Positions 1 through 7,858 are shown, counted from the stretch's first letter. The stretch: DNA of 15,677 nt from Rhodospirillaceae bacterium (GCA_002722095.1 PBKG01000007.1:101005-116681), one strand, 5' to 3'. Program-made: numbers and translations. The notes: a model not told the origin generated them from the sequence alone.

Positions 1-1
1 C

Positions 2-460
2 GTAGCCATGACGGTGAATGGCAAAGAGGTTAGCGCCGAGGTCGAAAATCGTACCTTGCTGGTGCAGTACCTGCGCGATCACTTGAACATGACCGGCACT
101 CATGTCGGATGCGATACCAGCCAGTGCGGCTGCTGCGTCGTCCATGTGAACGGCACATCGGTAAAGAGTTGCACCATGCTGGCGGTTCAAGCCGAGGGCG
201 CAGATGTCATTACCATTGAAGGATTGGCCAACGGTGAGGATTTACACCCGATGCAGGCCGCCTTTCGCGAGCATCACGGCCTACAATGCGGCTTCTGCAC
301 ACCAGGCATGGTAATGAGCGCGGTCGATCTGGTACATGAAAATCCAGATCCCACGGAAACAGAGATTCGCGAATGGCTCGAGGGCAACATCTGTCGCTGT
401 ACCGGTTACCATAATATCGTCAAGGCAATTGCTGCCGGCGCGAAGAATATGCGCAGTTGA
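2..460 (+). CDS. coxS: CoxS-type 2Fe-2S small subunit of a CO dehydrogenase/xanthine dehydrogenase family molybdoenzyme (5' end probably outside window)
   Basis: This is the electron-transfer small subunit of a heterotrimeric molybdenum hydroxylase. It passes electrons from the Mo site in the large subunit to FAD in the medium subunit. Counting from the ATG at 8, the plant-type 2Fe-2S cluster uses Cys35, Cys40, Cys43 and Cys55. The second, helical-domain cluster uses Cys94 and Cys97 (QCGFC) with Cys129 and Cys131 (CRC). All eight ligands are present. The frame is open to the left edge, and relatives normally have a few residues before the MTVNG segment, so the real start is probably upstream and the ATG at 8 is internal. 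One oddity is Cys42, which makes a CGCC motif where most relatives have CGAC. The medium subunit follows after 96 bases. The large subunit is not seen, so CO oxidation cannot be told from another hydroxylase. The family is certain; the exact substrate is not. Confidence 0.93.
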   Translation, partial: VAMTVNGKEVSAEVENRTLLVQYLRDHLNMTGTHVGCDTSQCGCCVVHVNGTSVKSCTMLAVQAEGADVITIEGLANGEDLHPMQAAFREHHGLQCGFCTPGMVMSAVDLVHENPDPTETEIREWLEGNICRCTGYHNIVKAIAAGAKNMRS

Positions 461-556
461 TCCGCACGTCTGGGTGATATCATGTCCTGCATAGAAGCGA
501 CCGCAATCATTCCAACGGCCACCTCTTAGTCGAGGCTCTTCGAGGGAGAAAGCCAT

Positions 557-1354
557 ATGTACAATTTCGACTATCACAAACCGAAGGATCTCGACGACGC
601 CGAGGATAAACTCACAAGCGCCGAGGATCCGAAACTGGTTGCCGGCGGCATGACTTTGATTCCGACCTTGAAACAGCGGTTGGCACAGCCGTCCGATCTG
701 GTCGATCTTTCGGATATCGGTGATCTGGCCGGTATTTCGGTCGAAAGCGATTTGGTCACCATCGGCGCCATGACACGCCATTGCGATGTCGCGGCCTCTG
801 AAGAAATTGCCAAGGTCATTCCGGCCTTATCAAACCTCGCCGGGCATATCGGCGATTCCCAGGTCAGACACCGCGGTACCATTGGCGGCTCTATTGCCAA
901 CAACGATCCCGCCGCCGATTATCCCGCCGGCACTCTCGGGCTTGGCGCCACAGTCACCACCACCAAGCGCGAGCTCACCGCCGATGATTTCTTTACCGGC
1001 TTGTTCGACACAGCGCTCGATGAAGACGAAATCATCACTTCGGTAGCATTCCCAAAACCAAAGCGCGCCGCTTATATGAAATTCCCAAATCCAGCCTCAC
1101 GCTATGCAATTGTCGGCGTGATGGTGGCAGAAACAGCTGACGGCGTTCGAGTGGCAGTAACCGGTGCTGGTGATGACGGAGTGTTCCGGGTCGGCGAAAT
1201 GGAAGAAGCGCTTAACGACGACTTTTCCGTGGATGCAATTGCCGATGTCGCCATTTCCGACGATGCACTTCTATCCGACATTCATGCCAGCGCCGAATAC
1301 CGCGCCCATTTGATTGGTGTGATGGCCCGACGCGCAGTCGAAGCCGCATCCTAA
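557..1354 (+). CDS. coxM: CoxM-type FAD-binding medium subunit of the same molybdoenzyme
   Basis: This is the flavoprotein subunit that takes electrons from the 2Fe-2S subunit and hands them to the acceptor. At 265 residues it is slightly shorter than the usual 265-290. The PCMH-type FAD fold is marked by AGGMTLIP at residues 29-36 and TIGGS at 108-112, followed by the NNDPAADYPA segment. Both are the classic diphosphate/isoalloxazine contacts of this family. The C-terminal CO-dehydrogenase flavoprotein domain follows (about 160-265). The start is ATG 557, with a GAGGGAGA purine-rich ribosome site about six bases upstream. The small subunit lies just upstream and the large subunit is not visible, so the order differs from an S-L-M block; the large subunit is probably to the left. 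There is no convincing terminator after the stop, only 67 bases before the next gene. Confidence 0.93.
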   Translation: MYNFDYHKPKDLDDAEDKLTSAEDPKLVAGGMTLIPTLKQRLAQPSDLVDLSDIGDLAGISVESDLVTIGAMTRHCDVAASEEIAKVIPALSNLAGHIGDSQVRHRGTIGGSIANNDPAADYPAGTLGLGATVTTTKRELTADDFFTGLFDTALDEDEIITSVAFPKPKRAAYMKFPNPASRYAIVGVMVAETADGVRVAVTGAGDDGVFRVGEMEEALNDDFSVDAIADVAISDDALLSDIHASAEYRAHLIGVMARRAVEAAS

Positions 1355-1421
1355 CGGCTTTGTGAAAAAACGTCGCTAGATAGGGCTCGCCGTCCGCGTG
1401 TCTATTTCCTATCTTTAAGGA

Positions 1422-3914
1422 ATGACCAGCGAACCTGAAGAAGATACTGCTTCCCGCAAATCCGCATGGCGCGGAATCGTCATCGGCATTGTGGTTTTAG
1501 CGAGCCTCATTGGGCTTGGCGGCTATCTCCTCTGGCACAATCGCGCATCTGTCGTGGAAGTCGCGATTATCGACTTTTTCGAAAGTCATGGCTTCGAGGT
1601 AAAGTCGATTACAGTGGCGGCCGCGGAAACCGACGGCCTCACGCTTGAAAAAGTGCACCTGAAGCGAGGTGCCGATATCACCATCGATCGTCTGCGCGCC
1701 ATCTATGACTTCGACGGAATCCAGTTAGGCAAAATCGACGATCTCCAAATCGCCAATATCGTCGTAAAGCGTGACACACAATCGTTCACAATCGGAAAGA
1801 CGAGCGGCAAGGCGTCTGTCGACCCTAACAAGCCTTTCGCGGACTCTTCCCTTGATTTCGAAATGACCGAAATTAAGGCCAACGGTCAGCCCATACGAAG
1901 CGCCAAATTCCGGGCTAGCGCCGAAAAAGGCACCGCAAATGCTCAGCTAATCGTCCAGGTCGATCTAAGCCGGTTACAGGTAAACACAGAAACGAATTTT
2001 GCCTCCGAACGGTGGCCAACGAAGATCAAGGTCGATGGGTTGATGTATATCAAGGAAATTACCAAGCTATTGGATGTGGATCATCCGGTTAGCGGCTGGC
2101 TGACGATAACAGGAAAAGGCGGCTTTACGGGTATCCAAGCCTTCCTTGGCGACAAGGACAATGAAGAAACGTTGGAGGCCAACGGGCAGATAAAATTGCG
2201 GGCCCGCCAATTCGCCAATTTTTTCGGACTTTCCGAAGGAATGGCTGGTTCCGACAAACTGACCTTGGATTTAATCAACCTTCGTGCGACACGAAAATTC
2301 GCTCGTACACGATTTCAGCTCTATACGTTTTTTACCGGCCGGGTACGGAATTTATTTACCTATCAGAACGCCAAATTAAATCTCGAGGGTGTGGCGACGT
2401 CCGATGGCAAGGAAGCCAAAATCCGGATGGAAAAAGGCAATCTGGCAATCGATCTGCCGATTTATCTCGGCGATGTATTTTTGCGCGATCAAGTCGAGGT
2501 GGGTGTCCACAGCCTGAAAAACTTCATCCGGTATGACTACGAAACCGGGGCAATCGCCTATCGGATGCAATTGCAACCCCTACCCCTATTTATCTCGATC
2601 CCAACTCATCGCGCGACCGTGCGCACGAATTGGGACATAGCCGGCATTACCGCAAAGAGTGCGGGAGACGGAAAACATCATTTCAATGTCACGGTAAACA
2701 CAGTCGATAGTCCGACCTATGCAGTGCAGGCGAGCGGCATCGGACTTATCGCCAACCTCGCGAATGGCACCACAAATTTCGATCTGGAAATTGCCAAAAT
2801 TCGCCAAACCGACAAAGTCCCCGTACTGGTTCCGCTAAAGGTGACAGCCAAGGCGACGAAAAAGGACGGCGTATTACAAGGACGCTTTCACACTGAGGCT
2901 CCGTCGACAGGGCTAAGTCTGAAAGCGGACTATAAATACGATTTCGGCAAATTCATCGGCGACCTGACTTACAAATTAGCGCCCCTTAGGTTCGGCCCGG
3001 ATGGCGAAACAATTGCCAAAATGTCGCCTCTCCTCGCGACCCAGGTCAAAGCGGTAACCGGCAGCGTAGCGGCTCATGGCGGTTATCGTTGGCGGGTGGG
3101 CAACGTTCCTGACGGTTTCGTTCAGGTAACAATCGATAAAATGGGCGCTGCAACCGAAACCGCAAAAGTATCTGACATCGACGCGACTATAAAATTCAAC
3201 TCGCTCAATCCGCCGGCGACAAAGACGCCGCAAAAGATTACTGCTCACCTCACTGTCGGCGATTTGTCACCGATCCCAATGGATATCAATTGGCGTATCA
3301 ATCCGAGCGGTTCGCTTGCACTGGAACCATTTACGGCGAACTTCGCTGGCGGCACGCTGTCGACGACCACGGAACTTTTCGATCCGGAATCGTTCAGCGA
3401 AACCTTCGCACTCAATGTGGATAACGTGGATTTGACCGAAATTTTTCGGCTAATCGGCGTCGAAGGACTGACTGGCACCGGCAAATTAAGCGGAACCATC
3501 CCGATAGAAATCAAGGACGGTAAAGTCATCGTAAAAGATGGGCAGCTGGAAGCCTTATCGCCTGGCTCGATCAGTTTACGCGGCGGAGAAGTCGCAAAAG
3601 CCTTGAAACAGAAGCATGATACGGTGGCAATGGCGCTTCGTGCGTTGGCTGATTTCCAATATCGCAAACTAACCGTGCGGATTGATAAATCACCCGGCGG
3701 CGAAGGTGTTCTAAAACTCCGTCTCGAGGGCTCGAATCCTAAGGTCTACAAAGGACACCCGTTTGTTTTCAATATTAATTTAGAAAGCAATTTCGACAAT
3801 TTGGCCGAATTCGCGCTGCGCAGTCTTGAAACCGCAGACAACGTGCTTAAATGGGCTGGAGGCAAGTACGGTCTCGAAGCTCGCAACCCACGGACAGGTA
3901 AAAAGCTTCGCTAG
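1422..3914 (+). CDS. ydbH: YdbH-like AsmA-family intermembrane lipid transport protein
   Basis: This is a long protein (830 aa) with one N-terminal membrane anchor (about residues 18-38, GIVIGIVVLASLIGLGGYLL). A periplasmic body follows, rich in alternating beta-strand segments as in AsmA-like proteins. The C-terminal 250 residues match the conserved part of YdbH: a LSGTIPIEIKDGKVIV stretch, a predicted strand-rich region and a helical tail. E. coli YdbH is about 880 aa and, with TamB and YhdP, carries phospholipid between inner and outer membranes. Databases often label this family 'dicarboxylate transport', which is a misnomer. Identity is strongly supported by the next two genes, which match YnbE and YdbL. 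The start ATG 1422 is preceded almost directly by AAGG (1417-1420), an unusually short spacing, so the start is not fully certain. No better in-frame start leaves the anchor intact. Its place between Mo-enzyme genes is unexpected. Confidence 0.82.
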   Translation: MTSEPEEDTASRKSAWRGIVIGIVVLASLIGLGGYLLWHNRASVVEVAIIDFFESHGFEVKSITVAAAETDGLTLEKVHLKRGADITIDRLRAIYDFDGIQLGKIDDLQIANIVVKRDTQSFTIGKTSGKASVDPNKPFADSSLDFEMTEIKANGQPIRSAKFRASAEKGTANAQLIVQVDLSRLQVNTETNFASERWPTKIKVDGLMYIKEITKLLDVDHPVSGWLTITGKGGFTGIQAFLGDKDNEETLEANGQIKLRARQFANFFGLSEGMAGSDKLTLDLINLRATRKFARTRFQLYTFFTGRVRNLFTYQNAKLNLEGVATSDGKEAKIRMEKGNLAIDLPIYLGDVFLRDQVEVGVHSLKNFIRYDYETGAIAYRMQLQPLPLFISIPTHRATVRTNWDIAGITAKSAGDGKHHFNVTVNTVDSPTYAVQASGIGLIANLANGTTNFDLEIAKIRQTDKVPVLVPLKVTAKATKKDGVLQGRFHTEAPSTGLSLKADYKYDFGKFIGDLTYKLAPLRFGPDGETIAKMSPLLATQVKAVTGSVAAHGGYRWRVGNVPDGFVQVTIDKMGAATETAKVSDIDATIKFNSLNPPATKTPQKITAHLTVGDLSPIPMDINWRINPSGSLALEPFTANFAGGTLSTTTELFDPESFSETFALNVDNVDLTEIFRLIGVEGLTGTGKLSGTIPIEIKDGKVIVKDGQLEALSPGSISLRGGEVAKALKQKHDTVAMALRALADFQYRKLTVRIDKSPGGEGVLKLRLEGSNPKVYKGHPFVFNINLESNFDNLAEFALRSLETADNVLKWAGGKYGLEARNPRTGKKLR

Positions 3915-3922
3915 CGCTAGCG
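3909..3922. repeat. 14-bp perfect palindrome over the ydbH stop codon
   Basis: CGCTAGCGCTAGCG equals its own reverse complement and contains the TAG stop of the ydbH-like gene (3912-3914). No T-run follows, so it is not a classical terminator. It may be a chance product of the last codons. I see it directly; its function is unknown. Confidence 0.45.
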
Positions 3923-3943
3923 GCTCGCTGATAGTATGTTCTC

Positions 3944-3989
3944 GATACGCACCTGGTGATTGGTTCAACCTTGAACCGAAAGGCGTATC
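3944..3989 (+). promoter_or_regulatory. Nested inverted repeats in the ydbH-ynbE spacer, covering the ynbE ribosome site
   Basis: An outer pair, GATACGC (3944-3950) and GCGTATC (3983-3989), encloses an inner pair, GGTTCAA (3962-3968) and TTGAACC (3971-3977). In RNA the inner pair can form five base pairs with a six-base loop, and the outer pair adds seven. The 3' side of the fold covers the AAGG ribosome site (3979-3983) and ends four bases before the GTG start of ynbE at 3993. This would fit translational control of the lipoprotein, or an operator (the inner part is a 16-bp palindrome). The repeats are seen; the role is inferred. Confidence 0.45.
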
Positions 3990-3992
3990 ATC

Positions 3993-4211
3993 GTGACTAT
4001 AGTCCCATCAAAAAAGGACCCAGGAACTCTCGGCGTTCTCGGAATTTTGGTCCTACTCGCGCTTCTCGCTGGCGGATGCCAGCCGACCGTAAAGGTCGAA
4101 GCGCCGAAAGAGCCGATCACCATTAATCTCAACATCAAGCTCGATGCCGACGTGCGCTTGCGCGTGGAGGAAAAAGCCAAACAGGATGTCAACACCAACC
4201 CGATTTTCTAG
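3993..4211 (+). CDS. ynbE: YnbE-like small outer-membrane lipoprotein
   Basis: This is a 72-residue lipoprotein. After a short charged start, a hydrophobic stretch (about residues 13-26) ends in LLAGGC, with Cys29 as the lipidation site. The mature part carries the family signature EAPKEPITINLNIKLDADV (about residues 35-53), very close to the EAPKEPITINMNVKI pattern I recall from E. coli YnbE. In E. coli, YnbE subunits in the outer membrane extend the beta-strand groove of YdbH and complete the lipid bridge. The start is GTG 3993, with AAGG about nine bases upstream. The lipobox has Ala at -3 instead of Leu, which is tolerated. The gene lies 78 bases after ydbH and overlaps ydbL by 26 bases, so the three genes are very likely co-transcribed. 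Confidence 0.85.
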   Translation: MTIVPSKKDPGTLGVLGILVLLALLAGGCQPTVKVEAPKEPITINLNIKLDADVRLRVEEKAKQDVNTNPIF

Positions 4212-4560
4212 TTATTTTACAGCCCCTTGGCTCACCACCATCATTATCGCTGTTGCCGCGATGGTGCTGATATCGGGCCCAATCGCCGCGCAATCGCACC
4301 TGCTCGACAGCGCACGTGCCGCCGGCACGGTTGGCGAACGCCATGACGGTATCGCTATCATCCGCGCCGGCGCATCGGAGGAGGTTGCGCAGATCGTAAA
4401 AAACATTAATGATCAAAGACTTGCGATTTATCGAAAGCGCGCAGCGGCCGAAGGTATTAGCACCGAGGCCGTGGGACAAATTTATGCCAAACAAATCTTC
4501 CAGAAAGCACCGACCGGGACCTGGTTCTTGAATGCATCTGGCCAGTGGGTGCGAAAATAA
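4186..4560 (+). CDS. ydbL: YdbL-like DUF1318 periplasmic protein
   Basis: This is a 124-residue exported protein, third member of the ydbH-ynbE-ydbL set. In E. coli YdbL is thought to act as a periplasmic chaperone-like helper for YnbE. A signal peptide spans about residues 1-33 (hydrophobic core TTIIIAVAAMVLISG, cut near IAA/Q). The DUF1318 domain follows, with the AAGTVGERHDG segment near its start and the typical end GQWVRK, as in E. coli YdbL. I chose ATG 4186 over ATG 4144. The longer form would add 14 residues in front of the signal peptide (MPTCACAWRKKPNR) and overlap ynbE by 68 bases, while 4186 gives a normal signal peptide and a 26-base overlap. A GGAGG lies at 4166-4170, somewhat far upstream, so initiation may depend on coupling to ynbE. 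Confidence 0.83.
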   Translation: MSTPTRFSSYFTAPWLTTIIIAVAAMVLISGPIAAQSHLLDSARAAGTVGERHDGIAIIRAGASEEVAQIVKNINDQRLAIYRKRAAAEGISTEAVGQIYAKQIFQKAPTGTWFLNASGQWVRK

Positions 4561-4636
4561 CGCACTTGCCGTATAACTCTCTCAGGATTCAGGAAACATT
4601 TTGGACCGGCGTCGACAATGCGACGCCAAGAGAGCA

Positions 4637-5566
4637 ATGGCGAAACTTCCATCCAGTATCGATGAAACGGTAGGGCTTTTAGAAGCGAACGACTATATCG
4701 CTGACCGCAGCCTTGCGACCGCGCTCTACCTGTCGCTTTCGCTCAAGAAGCCACTTTTCCTCGAAGGCGAAGCGGGCGTCGGGAAAACAGAAATCGCCCG
4801 TGTCCTGTCGCAAAGCTTGCAACGTCCATTAATCCGCCTTCAATGCTACGAAGGGCTCGATGTCTCGTCGGCGGTCTATGAATGGAATTACGCCCGACAA
4901 ATGCTGGAAATTCGTCTCCAGGAAGCCACCGGCGGCAAACAAGACCGCCAGCAACTGAGCCAGAATATCTTCAATGAAGACTTTTTGATCGAACGTCCCC
5001 TGTTGCAAGCGATACGTGGTGGGGCCAGCGACGCTCCCCCGGTCCTTCTAATCGACGAGTTGGATCGCACCGACGAACCGTTCGAAGCCTACCTACTTGA
5101 AGTCCTCGCCGACTTCCAGATTACCATTCCCGAATTGGGCACGATCGAAGCAGCGCATCCACCAATTGTCGTCGTCACTTCGAACCGTACCCGCGAAATT
5201 CACGACGCGTTGAAACGACGTTGTTTTTATTTTTGGGTCGACTATCCGGATGCCGCGCGCGAGTTGGCGATTTTGTCGGTAAAGGCACCCGAAGCGTCGA
5301 ACGCACTGTCAGCCGAAATTGTTTCTTTCGTCCAAAAGCTCCGCGAGCGTGACCTCTTCAAAGCCCCGGGCGTCGCCGAAACAATCGATTGGGCGCATGC
5401 GCTAACCCAACTCGATTGCATGTCGCTGGATGCCGAAGTGATAGACGATACAGTTGGCGCTCTGCTCAAATATCAGGACGACATCGAACGCATTCGGGGT
5501 TCCGAAGCAGGAAAAATTCTCGAAGATGTGCGGGCGGAACTCGCCGTCTCCGGGGCAGCCGAGTGA
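4637..5566 (+). CDS. coxD: CoxD-type MoxR AAA+ ATPase, Mo-enzyme maturation
   Basis: This is a MoxR-family AAA+ ATPase of 309 residues. In CO-dehydrogenase loci CoxD acts with the VWA protein CoxE as a chaperone-like machine that matures the active site of the large subunit in the cytoplasm. Walker A is GEAGVGKT (residues 44-51) and Walker B is VLLIDE (136-141). The sensor 1 Asn lies in VVTSNRTRE, and the arginine finger region is LKRRC. The protein begins LPSSIDETVGLLEANDYIAD, as family members do, so I chose ATG 4637 (purine-rich AGAG just upstream). A TTG at 4601 with AGGA upstream would add 12 residues (MDRRRQCDAKRA) and is the alternative. Its stop overlaps the next start in TGATG (5564-5568), which indicates translational coupling with CoxE. 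Confidence 0.93.
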   Translation: MAKLPSSIDETVGLLEANDYIADRSLATALYLSLSLKKPLFLEGEAGVGKTEIARVLSQSLQRPLIRLQCYEGLDVSSAVYEWNYARQMLEIRLQEATGGKQDRQQLSQNIFNEDFLIERPLLQAIRGGASDAPPVLLIDELDRTDEPFEAYLLEVLADFQITIPELGTIEAAHPPIVVVTSNRTREIHDALKRRCFYFWVDYPDAARELAILSVKAPEASNALSAEIVSFVQKLRERDLFKAPGVAETIDWAHALTQLDCMSLDAEVIDDTVGALLKYQDDIERIRGSEAGKILEDVRAELAVSGAAE

Positions 5567-6819
5567 TGTCCCCTACTCCCGCAAACACAGACGACAGACC
5601 CTCTGATCCCGATCAACAAGGCCGGTTGACCGAAAACATCATGCATTTTGCCCGATTGCTTCGCTCAGCCGGTATTCCGGTCGGCCCCGGCAAGGTGCTA
5701 GATGCGGCAACCGCGGTCGCACAAGTAGGACTTTCCGACCGCTCAGACTTTTATTGGACGCTGCACGCGGTGTTCGTCAATCGTCGCGATCAACGAGAAC
5801 TTTTCGATCAAGCGTTCCATGTTTTTTGGCGTAATCCGAAACTGCTTGAACGAATGATGTCGCTGGTTCTGCCGAGCCAAATAGCGGACGACGGAGACGA
5901 AGCGCAAGAAATGTCGCCACGACTTGCCGAAGCGTTGGCCGAAGCACAACAGGAGAATCAATCCAGCGAGGCCGCCGAGCCGGAACAACAATTCGACGCG
6001 GTAATGACCTGGAGCCGAGACGAAATTTTTTCGGAACTCGATTTCGAGAAAATGACCAACGAGGAAATGGACGCGGCAAAGTCCATGATGCGTCGGCTCA
6101 CTCTGCCAATTAAAGAAATTCCTACCCGCCGGTTCCGCCCAAATCCGCTGGGTACTCGCAGCGATATTCGCGCGATGCTGAAATCTTCACTCAAGTTTGG
6201 CGGTGACTTCATTCCACTGAAGAAAAAATCGCGCCGCCGGCGGCCACCCCCGCTCGTGGTGCTTTGCGACATATCGGGCTCCATGGAACGCTATTCACGA
6301 ATGCTCCTGCATTTCCTGCACGCGGTCTCAAACGACCGTGACCGTGTCCATAGCTTTCTATTCGGCACCAGACTCACCAATGTGACCCGATGTTTGCGCC
6401 AACGGGACGTGGACATCGCTCTTGAGGCCGTAGCCGCATCGATTGACGATTGGTCGGGCGGCACACGGATCGGCCATTGCCTCGGCGATTTCAACCGCGA
6501 TTGGTCCCGACGCGTATTGGGACAAAATGCCGTGGTTTTGTTGATTTCCGATGGCCTTGATCGGGATGCGGGGAGCGGACTTGCCGTGGAAATTGAACGG
6601 CTCCACAAATCATGCCGGCGGCTAATTTGGTTAAACCCGCTCTTGAGATATGATGCGTTCGAGCCTAAATCCCAAGGTATCAGGGCCATACTACCTTTCG
6701 TGGACGATTTCCGGACCGTCCATAATCTCAGAAGCCTGAGCCAACTCGCCGAAATTTTGAGCCGTGAAGGCCCGCGGCAAGTGGCGGAAATGGCAGCATG
6801 GCGGGAGCGTGCGGCATGA
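5566..6819 (+). CDS. coxE: CoxE-type VWA domain protein, partner of CoxD
   Basis: This is a 417-residue CoxE family protein with a C-terminal von Willebrand A domain. The metal-ion-dependent adhesion site is intact: DISGS at residues 235-239, Thr300 in the SGGTRIG stretch, and Asp329 in LISDG. VWA proteins of this type pair with MoxR ATPases and act as substrate adaptor or metal-sensing partner in cofactor insertion. The N-terminal part (about 20-110) is helical (NIMHFARLLRSAGIPVGPGK onwards), followed by an acidic Glu/Gln-rich linker (about 105-145). The start ATG 5566 shares its A with the coxD stop. An upstream extension of the frame inside coxD, to 5389, is open but has no family similarity, so I reject it. 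The stop overlaps the next ATG in ATGA (6816-6819). The gene belongs to a five-gene coupled set. Confidence 0.93.
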   Translation: MSPTPANTDDRPSDPDQQGRLTENIMHFARLLRSAGIPVGPGKVLDAATAVAQVGLSDRSDFYWTLHAVFVNRRDQRELFDQAFHVFWRNPKLLERMMSLVLPSQIADDGDEAQEMSPRLAEALAEAQQENQSSEAAEPEQQFDAVMTWSRDEIFSELDFEKMTNEEMDAAKSMMRRLTLPIKEIPTRRFRPNPLGTRSDIRAMLKSSLKFGGDFIPLKKKSRRRRPPPLVVLCDISGSMERYSRMLLHFLHAVSNDRDRVHSFLFGTRLTNVTRCLRQRDVDIALEAVAASIDDWSGGTRIGHCLGDFNRDWSRRVLGQNAVVLLISDGLDRDAGSGLAVEIERLHKSCRRLIWLNPLLRYDAFEPKSQGIRAILPFVDDFRTVHNLRSLSQLAEILSREGPRQVAEMAAWRERAA

Positions 6820-7151
6820 TTGAATCGGACCTTAATCAGGAAAGCGATATTTTGAATCAAGCAGCCGAATGGCTCGGGAGCGGCCGTCAGGTTGCCCTTG
6901 CGACCGTGGTCAACACATGGGGCTCTTCCCCGCGACCGGTCGGCAGTCAATTGGCGGTTACCGACGAACAGGCCTTCATCGGCTCGGTCTCCGGCGGATG
7001 TATCGAAGGCGCGGTAATTGAAACCGCCATGAAAGTAATGGACGACGGCAAGCCGCAACTCCTGGAATTTAGTGTCAGCAACGAAATGGCTTGGGAGGTC
7101 GGCCTCGCCTGCGGTGGAACGGTCGAGGTCTTTGTGGAGCGCCTGGCATGA
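6816..7151 (+). CDS. xdhC: XdhC/CoxF family protein, N-terminal (XdhC_CoxI) half encoded as its own gene
   Basis: This is a 111-residue protein equal to only the first domain of XdhC/CoxF proteins, which bind molybdenum cofactor and help insert or sulfurate it in xanthine dehydrogenase-type enzymes. It has the signature GSSPRPVGSQLAV (about residues 37-49), GSVSGGCIEGAVI (about 56-68) with the conserved Cys, and the closing CGGTVEVFVE (about 100-109). The start ATG 6816 overlaps the coxE stop (ATGA). An earlier in-frame start at 6798 would add six residues and overlap coxE further. The Rossmann half follows as a separate ORF, again through ATGA (7148-7151) and in a different frame. The two-gene form occurs in other alphaproteobacteria, so it is probably natural and not a mutation. 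Confidence 0.9.
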   Translation: MIESDLNQESDILNQAAEWLGSGRQVALATVVNTWGSSPRPVGSQLAVTDEQAFIGSVSGGCIEGAVIETAMKVMDDGKPQLLEFSVSNEMAWEVGLACGGTVEVFVERLA

Positions 7152-7858
7152 AGGCATCTGACCTCAAATCACTCAATCAAGCACGATCCGCAAAACAACA
7201 GGCCGCGCTGGTTACGCCTATATCCGGAGGATCACAAACACTGGTCGTCGACGGCGATGTCGTCTCCGGCCCGGAATTGGACGCCTCTCTCAAAGTCGAA
7301 CTTGCCGCAGCCTTCGCTGCCGACCGCAGTCGGATGATCGGCGAAGGCGAAGATCGCACTTTCATTCATATCTTCAATCCTCCGAAACGCATGATCCTAG
7401 TGGGCGCGGTGCATATCGCCCAATCGCTCGCGCCGATGGCGGCGCTGTCCGGCTACGATGTCACCGTCATCGATCCTCGCGGCGCGTTTGCCACCAACGA
7501 AAGATTTCCAGGAGTGACTTTGATTACCGAATGGCCGGACGACGCCATGCCCAAGTTGACTCCCGACCGGCGCACCGCAATCGTCACGCTTACCCACGAC
7601 CCCAAGATCGACGATCCGGCCTTAGTTGCAGCACTCAACTCCGAAGCCTTTTATATCGGCTCTCTCGGCAGCCGACGTACCCATGCATCTCGTCTCGAGC
7701 GGTTGCGGGCCGAGGGGTTCGGGGATACGGAACTTGATCGAATCCATGGACCCGTTGGTCTCAATATTGGCGCGGTTTCGCCCGCAGAAATCGCCATTTC
7801 TATCCTCGGCCAGGTCACCGAAGTGTTGCATCGCCCACGCCAGGACAAGGCGGCATGA
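7148..7858 (+). CDS. XdhC/CoxF family protein, C-terminal Rossmann half
   Basis: This is a 236-residue protein covering the second domain of XdhC proteins (XdhC_C, a Rossmann-like nucleotide-binding fold). Diagnostic stretches are ILVGAVHIAQSLAPMAALSG (about residues 80-99), the DPRGAFATNERFPG loop, LTHDPKIDDPALV, YIGSLGSRRTHASRLERL, and the end HGPVGLNIGAVSPAEIAISI. All are typical of the domain. The first about 75 residues are weakly conserved and act as a linker. The start ATG 7148 sits in ATGA over the stop of the first half. The stop overlaps the start of the next gene in ATGA (7855-7858). It probably works with the upstream half as one Mo-cofactor handling complex for the enzyme of coxS/coxM. 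Confidence 0.9.
   Translation: MKASDLKSLNQARSAKQQAALVTPISGGSQTLVVDGDVVSGPELDASLKVELAAAFAADRSRMIGEGEDRTFIHIFNPPKRMILVGAVHIAQSLAPMAALSGYDVTVIDPRGAFATNERFPGVTLITEWPDDAMPKLTPDRRTAIVTLTHDPKIDDPALVAALNSEAFYIGSLGSRRTHASRLERLRAEGFGDTELDRIHGPVGLNIGAVSPAEIAISILGQVTEVLHRPRQDKAA

Noticed and set aside
281..781. 166-codon open frame on the - strand
   Set aside because: It lies opposite coxS and coxM, which have strong family motifs. Its translation shows no family features.
4144..4185. Upstream ATG giving a longer YdbL
   Set aside because: It adds a Cys/Arg-rich segment before the signal peptide and a larger overlap with ynbE. ATG 4186 gives a normal exported protein.
5389..5565. N-terminal extension of coxE inside coxD
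   Set aside because: The frame is open by chance. The ATG at 5566 overlapping the coxD stop gives the expected CoxE N-terminus.
6291..7157. 288-codon open frame on the - strand
   Set aside because: It runs antisense to coxE and the XdhC N-terminal gene. The translation is Arg/Ser/His-rich, typical of a GC-rich shadow frame.
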